Below are positions 15,389 through 16,915 of a DNA stretch of 16,915 nucleotides, one piece after another. The translations under genes and the position numbers were made by a program. Below the pieces are notes generated by a model. That model saw only the letters and a program-made list of their open reading frames with translations, made no database searches and was not told the origin of the DNA. The DNA comes from Methylotenera sp. (lineage in GTDB: Bacteria > Pseudomonadota > Gammaproteobacteria > Burkholderiales > Methylophilaceae): assembly GCA_005791685.1 (NCBI GenBank), contig SXVG01000024.1:1-16915 (forward strand), read 5' to 3'. Position 1 is the stretch's first letter; every line of letters starts with the position of its first letter.

Positions 15389-15401
15389 GCCAGCTTATGG
15401 C
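15386..15401. repeat. 16-bp hairpin repeat identical to part of the sucCD element
   Basis: TAAGCCAGCTTATGGC is identical to 3813-3828 on the same strand and can fold as TAAGC/GCTTA. The first three bases are the fic stop codon. It directly precedes the REP doublet. Confidence 0.75.
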
Positions 15402-15402
15402 C

Positions 15403-15473
15403 TGTAGAAGCGCTAGCGCGAATAGAAATGTTTTTTTGCCACAATTGCATTCGCGGCGAGGCGCCGCTCCTAC
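15403..15473. repeat. Inverted REP doublet (REPIN-like) between fic and glgP
   Basis: The left unit, 15403-15423, reads TGTAGAAGCGCTAGCGCG then AAT and contains the perfect palindrome GCGCTAGCGC (15410-15419). The right unit, 15449-15473, is inverted and its reverse complement starts GTAGGAGCGGCGCC and ends CGCGAAT; it folds as GCGGCG/CGCCGC around AGG. The spacer is 25 bases. The GTAGGAGCG head and CGCGAAT tail resemble REP sequences of Pseudomonas and other proteobacteria. It lies between the convergent ends of fic and glgP and could act as a bidirectional terminator or mRNA 3' stabiliser. Confidence 0.75.
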
Positions 15474-15493
15474 GTAAATCCAGACAAAGCAAC

Positions 15494-16915
15494 TTAGTGC
15501 TTAGGGCTGACCTGCCAGATGTGTTTCGCGTAATCGCCTATGGCCCTGTCGCTGGAGAATTTAGCCATGTTGGCCACATTTAAAATCGCCATGCGCGTCC
15601 ACTCGTCCGGCTTTTGATACAACTGCCCGACACGGTCTTGGGTTTCAATGTAGCTGGCGTAATCGGCTAACAACAAATACTGGTCGCCGTTGTTGAGTAA
15701 ATTGTCCACCACAGCTTGGTAGCGATGGGGTTCTTCCACCGAAAAGAAGCCGCCCGATATCATGTCCAGCACCTGTTTCAATTCGGCATTGGCCTCGTAA
15801 TAATCACGCGGGTTGTAGCCATTGGCCTTGGTCTGCGCCACTTGCGGCGTGGTTAAACCAAAGATAAAGATGTTGTCCAAGCCCACTTCTTCCATGATCT
15901 CCACGTTGGCGCCATCCAAGGTGCCTATGGTAAGCGCCCCGTTCAAGGCCATTTTCATGTTGCCGGTGCCGCTGGCTTCGGTGCCGGCCGTGGAGATCTG
16001 CTCAGACAAATCGCTGCCTGGGAATAGAATTTCCGCCGCCGACACTTCGTAGTTGGGGTAATACACTACTTTGAGTTGGTCGCCCACCGCCACGTCTTCG
16101 TTAACGATGGCTGCCACGTCATTAATCAAACGGATGATCTGTTTGGCCATCCAATAGCCCGGCGCCGCTTTGCCTCCAAAAATAATGGTGCGCGGCGTGA
16201 TGCCTTTTTCACCGCGGCGCAGGCGGTTGTACAAGGTGATGACGTGCAAGACATTGAGCAACTGGCGCTTGTATTCGTGTATGCGTTTAATTTGCACATC
16301 GAACAAACTGTTTACATTGAGCTTGATGCCGGTTTTTTGCTCTATCTTGTCAGCCAAGCGCAATTTGTTGGCCAACTTCACTTTGGCAAAGGCAGCGCGG
16401 AAATCGGCATCATCGGCCAAAGGCGTGATTTTTTTGATTTGCGTGAGGTCTTTTTTAAACCCAGCACCTATGGCTTTCTCGATCAAAGCGGTTAAGCCTG
16501 GGTTGGCTTGATTGAGCCAACGACGCGGGGTAATGCCATTGGTTACATTGGTCATTTTGCCCGGGTAAATTTTATCGAAATCGGCAAACAAATGCTGCTT
16601 CAACAACTCGCTGTGCAAGGCGGCCACGCCGTTTACCGTGTGGCTACCGACCACCGCCAAGTGCGCCATGCGCACCCGTCGACCGTGGCTTTCATCGATG
16701 ATGGAGACGCGGCGCAACAAGTCGGCGTCGCCGGGGAAATGGTGGTTAACCGTATGCAAGAATTCGTGGTTAATTTTGTAAATGATTTCCAAATGGCGCG
16801 GCAGCAAGCGGCCGAACAAGTCCACCGACCACGTTTCCAGCGCTTCTGGCATCAGCGTGTGGTTGGTGTATGCAAAAATCTTCACCACCAAACCCCATGC
16901 CAAATCCCAAGCCAA
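15494..16915 (-). CDS. glgP: Glycogen/maltodextrin phosphorylase, C-terminal part (runs off the right edge)
   Basis: The visible 473 residues are the C-terminal part of a family of about 815-840 residues, so roughly 350 N-terminal residues lie beyond the window. The enzyme removes glucose-1-phosphate from alpha-1,4-glucans using pyridoxal phosphate. The PLP lysine is in EASGTGNMKMALNGALTIGT (codon 15953-15955). Other hallmarks are FAYTNHTLMPEALE, VNGVAALHSELL, TNVTNGITPRRWL, DVQIKRIHEYKRQLLN and GGKAAPGY. No start is visible; the first in-window codon only opens the frame. It converges on fic, with the REP doublet between the two stops. Glycogen and maltodextrin preference cannot be told apart here. 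Confidence 0.96.
   Translation of the reverse strand: MAWDLAWGLVVKIFAYTNHTLMPEALETWSVDLFGRLLPRHLEIIYKINHEFLHTVNHHFPGDADLLRRVSIIDESHGRRVRMAHLAVVGSHTVNGVAALHSELLKQHLFADFDKIYPGKMTNVTNGITPRRWLNQANPGLTALIEKAIGAGFKKDLTQIKKITPLADDADFRAAFAKVKLANKLRLADKIEQKTGIKLNVNSLFDVQIKRIHEYKRQLLNVLHVITLYNRLRRGEKGITPRTIIFGGKAAPGYWMAKQIIRLINDVAAIVNEDVAVGDQLKVVYYPNYEVSAAEILFPGSDLSEQISTAGTEASGTGNMKMALNGALTIGTLDGANVEIMEEVGLDNIFIFGLTTPQVAQTKANGYNPRDYYEANAELKQVLDMISGGFFSVEEPHRYQAVVDNLLNNGDQYLLLADYASYIETQDRVGQLYQKPDEWTRMAILNVANMAKFSSDRAIGDYAKHIWQVSPKH

Overview
The window is about 16.9 kb of a proteobacterial chromosome at roughly 50% GC. It is densely packed with mostly housekeeping genes on the minus strand. Protein types (SucCD, NadE with an adjacent PII protein, PurL of the large single-chain type, a TAT-exported flavocytochrome c sulfide dehydrogenase) fit a Beta- or Gammaproteobacterium, perhaps a methylotroph/methanotroph or sulfur oxidiser. 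The intergenic repeat style (GTAGGAGCG-type REP sequences and CACAGAG-type terminal inverted repeats) fits the same groups. I cannot fix the genus from sequence alone.

Layout from left to right. The leftmost 125 bases are the 5' end of a PII gene (glnB/glnK), read leftwards. Upstream of it, on the same strand, lie nadE, a secreted ankyrin-repeat protein, sucD and sucC, so the reading order is sucC-sucD-ank-nadE-glnB. The sucC-sucD junction is split by a 239-bp element made of nested inverted repeats. Divergent from sucC is serB (plus strand), whose 3' end overlaps the tail of a minus-strand run. That run reads purL, a small secreted ankyrin protein, a monohaem cytochrome c (FccA-like), a TAT-exported FAD protein (FccB-like), an exported SMP-30-type beta-propeller and a DUF455 ferritin-like di-iron protein. 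Gaps are 0-40 bp, so it may be one transcript or a sub-operon starting near the ankyrin gene. To the right is a plus-strand class II Fic protein (DUF4172 + Fic + winged helix), which faces away from purL and towards a truncated glycogen phosphorylase gene. REP-like sequences sit on both sides of it.

How the genes relate. sucCD, nadE and PII connect 2-oxoglutarate/TCA state, NAD synthesis and nitrogen sensing. PII proteins are known to control glutamine-dependent NadE in some proteobacteria, so this linkage is probably functional. The cytochrome, flavoprotein, beta-propeller and ankyrin proteins all carry export signals and probably form a periplasmic redox module, most simply for sulfide or reduced-sulfur oxidation.

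The least ordinary parts are the element inside sucCD, the REP-flanked fic gene with a set of regularly spaced CGGTGA repeats upstream, and the fcc-type operon with its unexplained partners. I see no CRISPR array, tRNA, rRNA, transposase or prophage gene. No gene-free stretch reaches 300 bp; the longest (about 288 bp, purL-fic) is described in the features.
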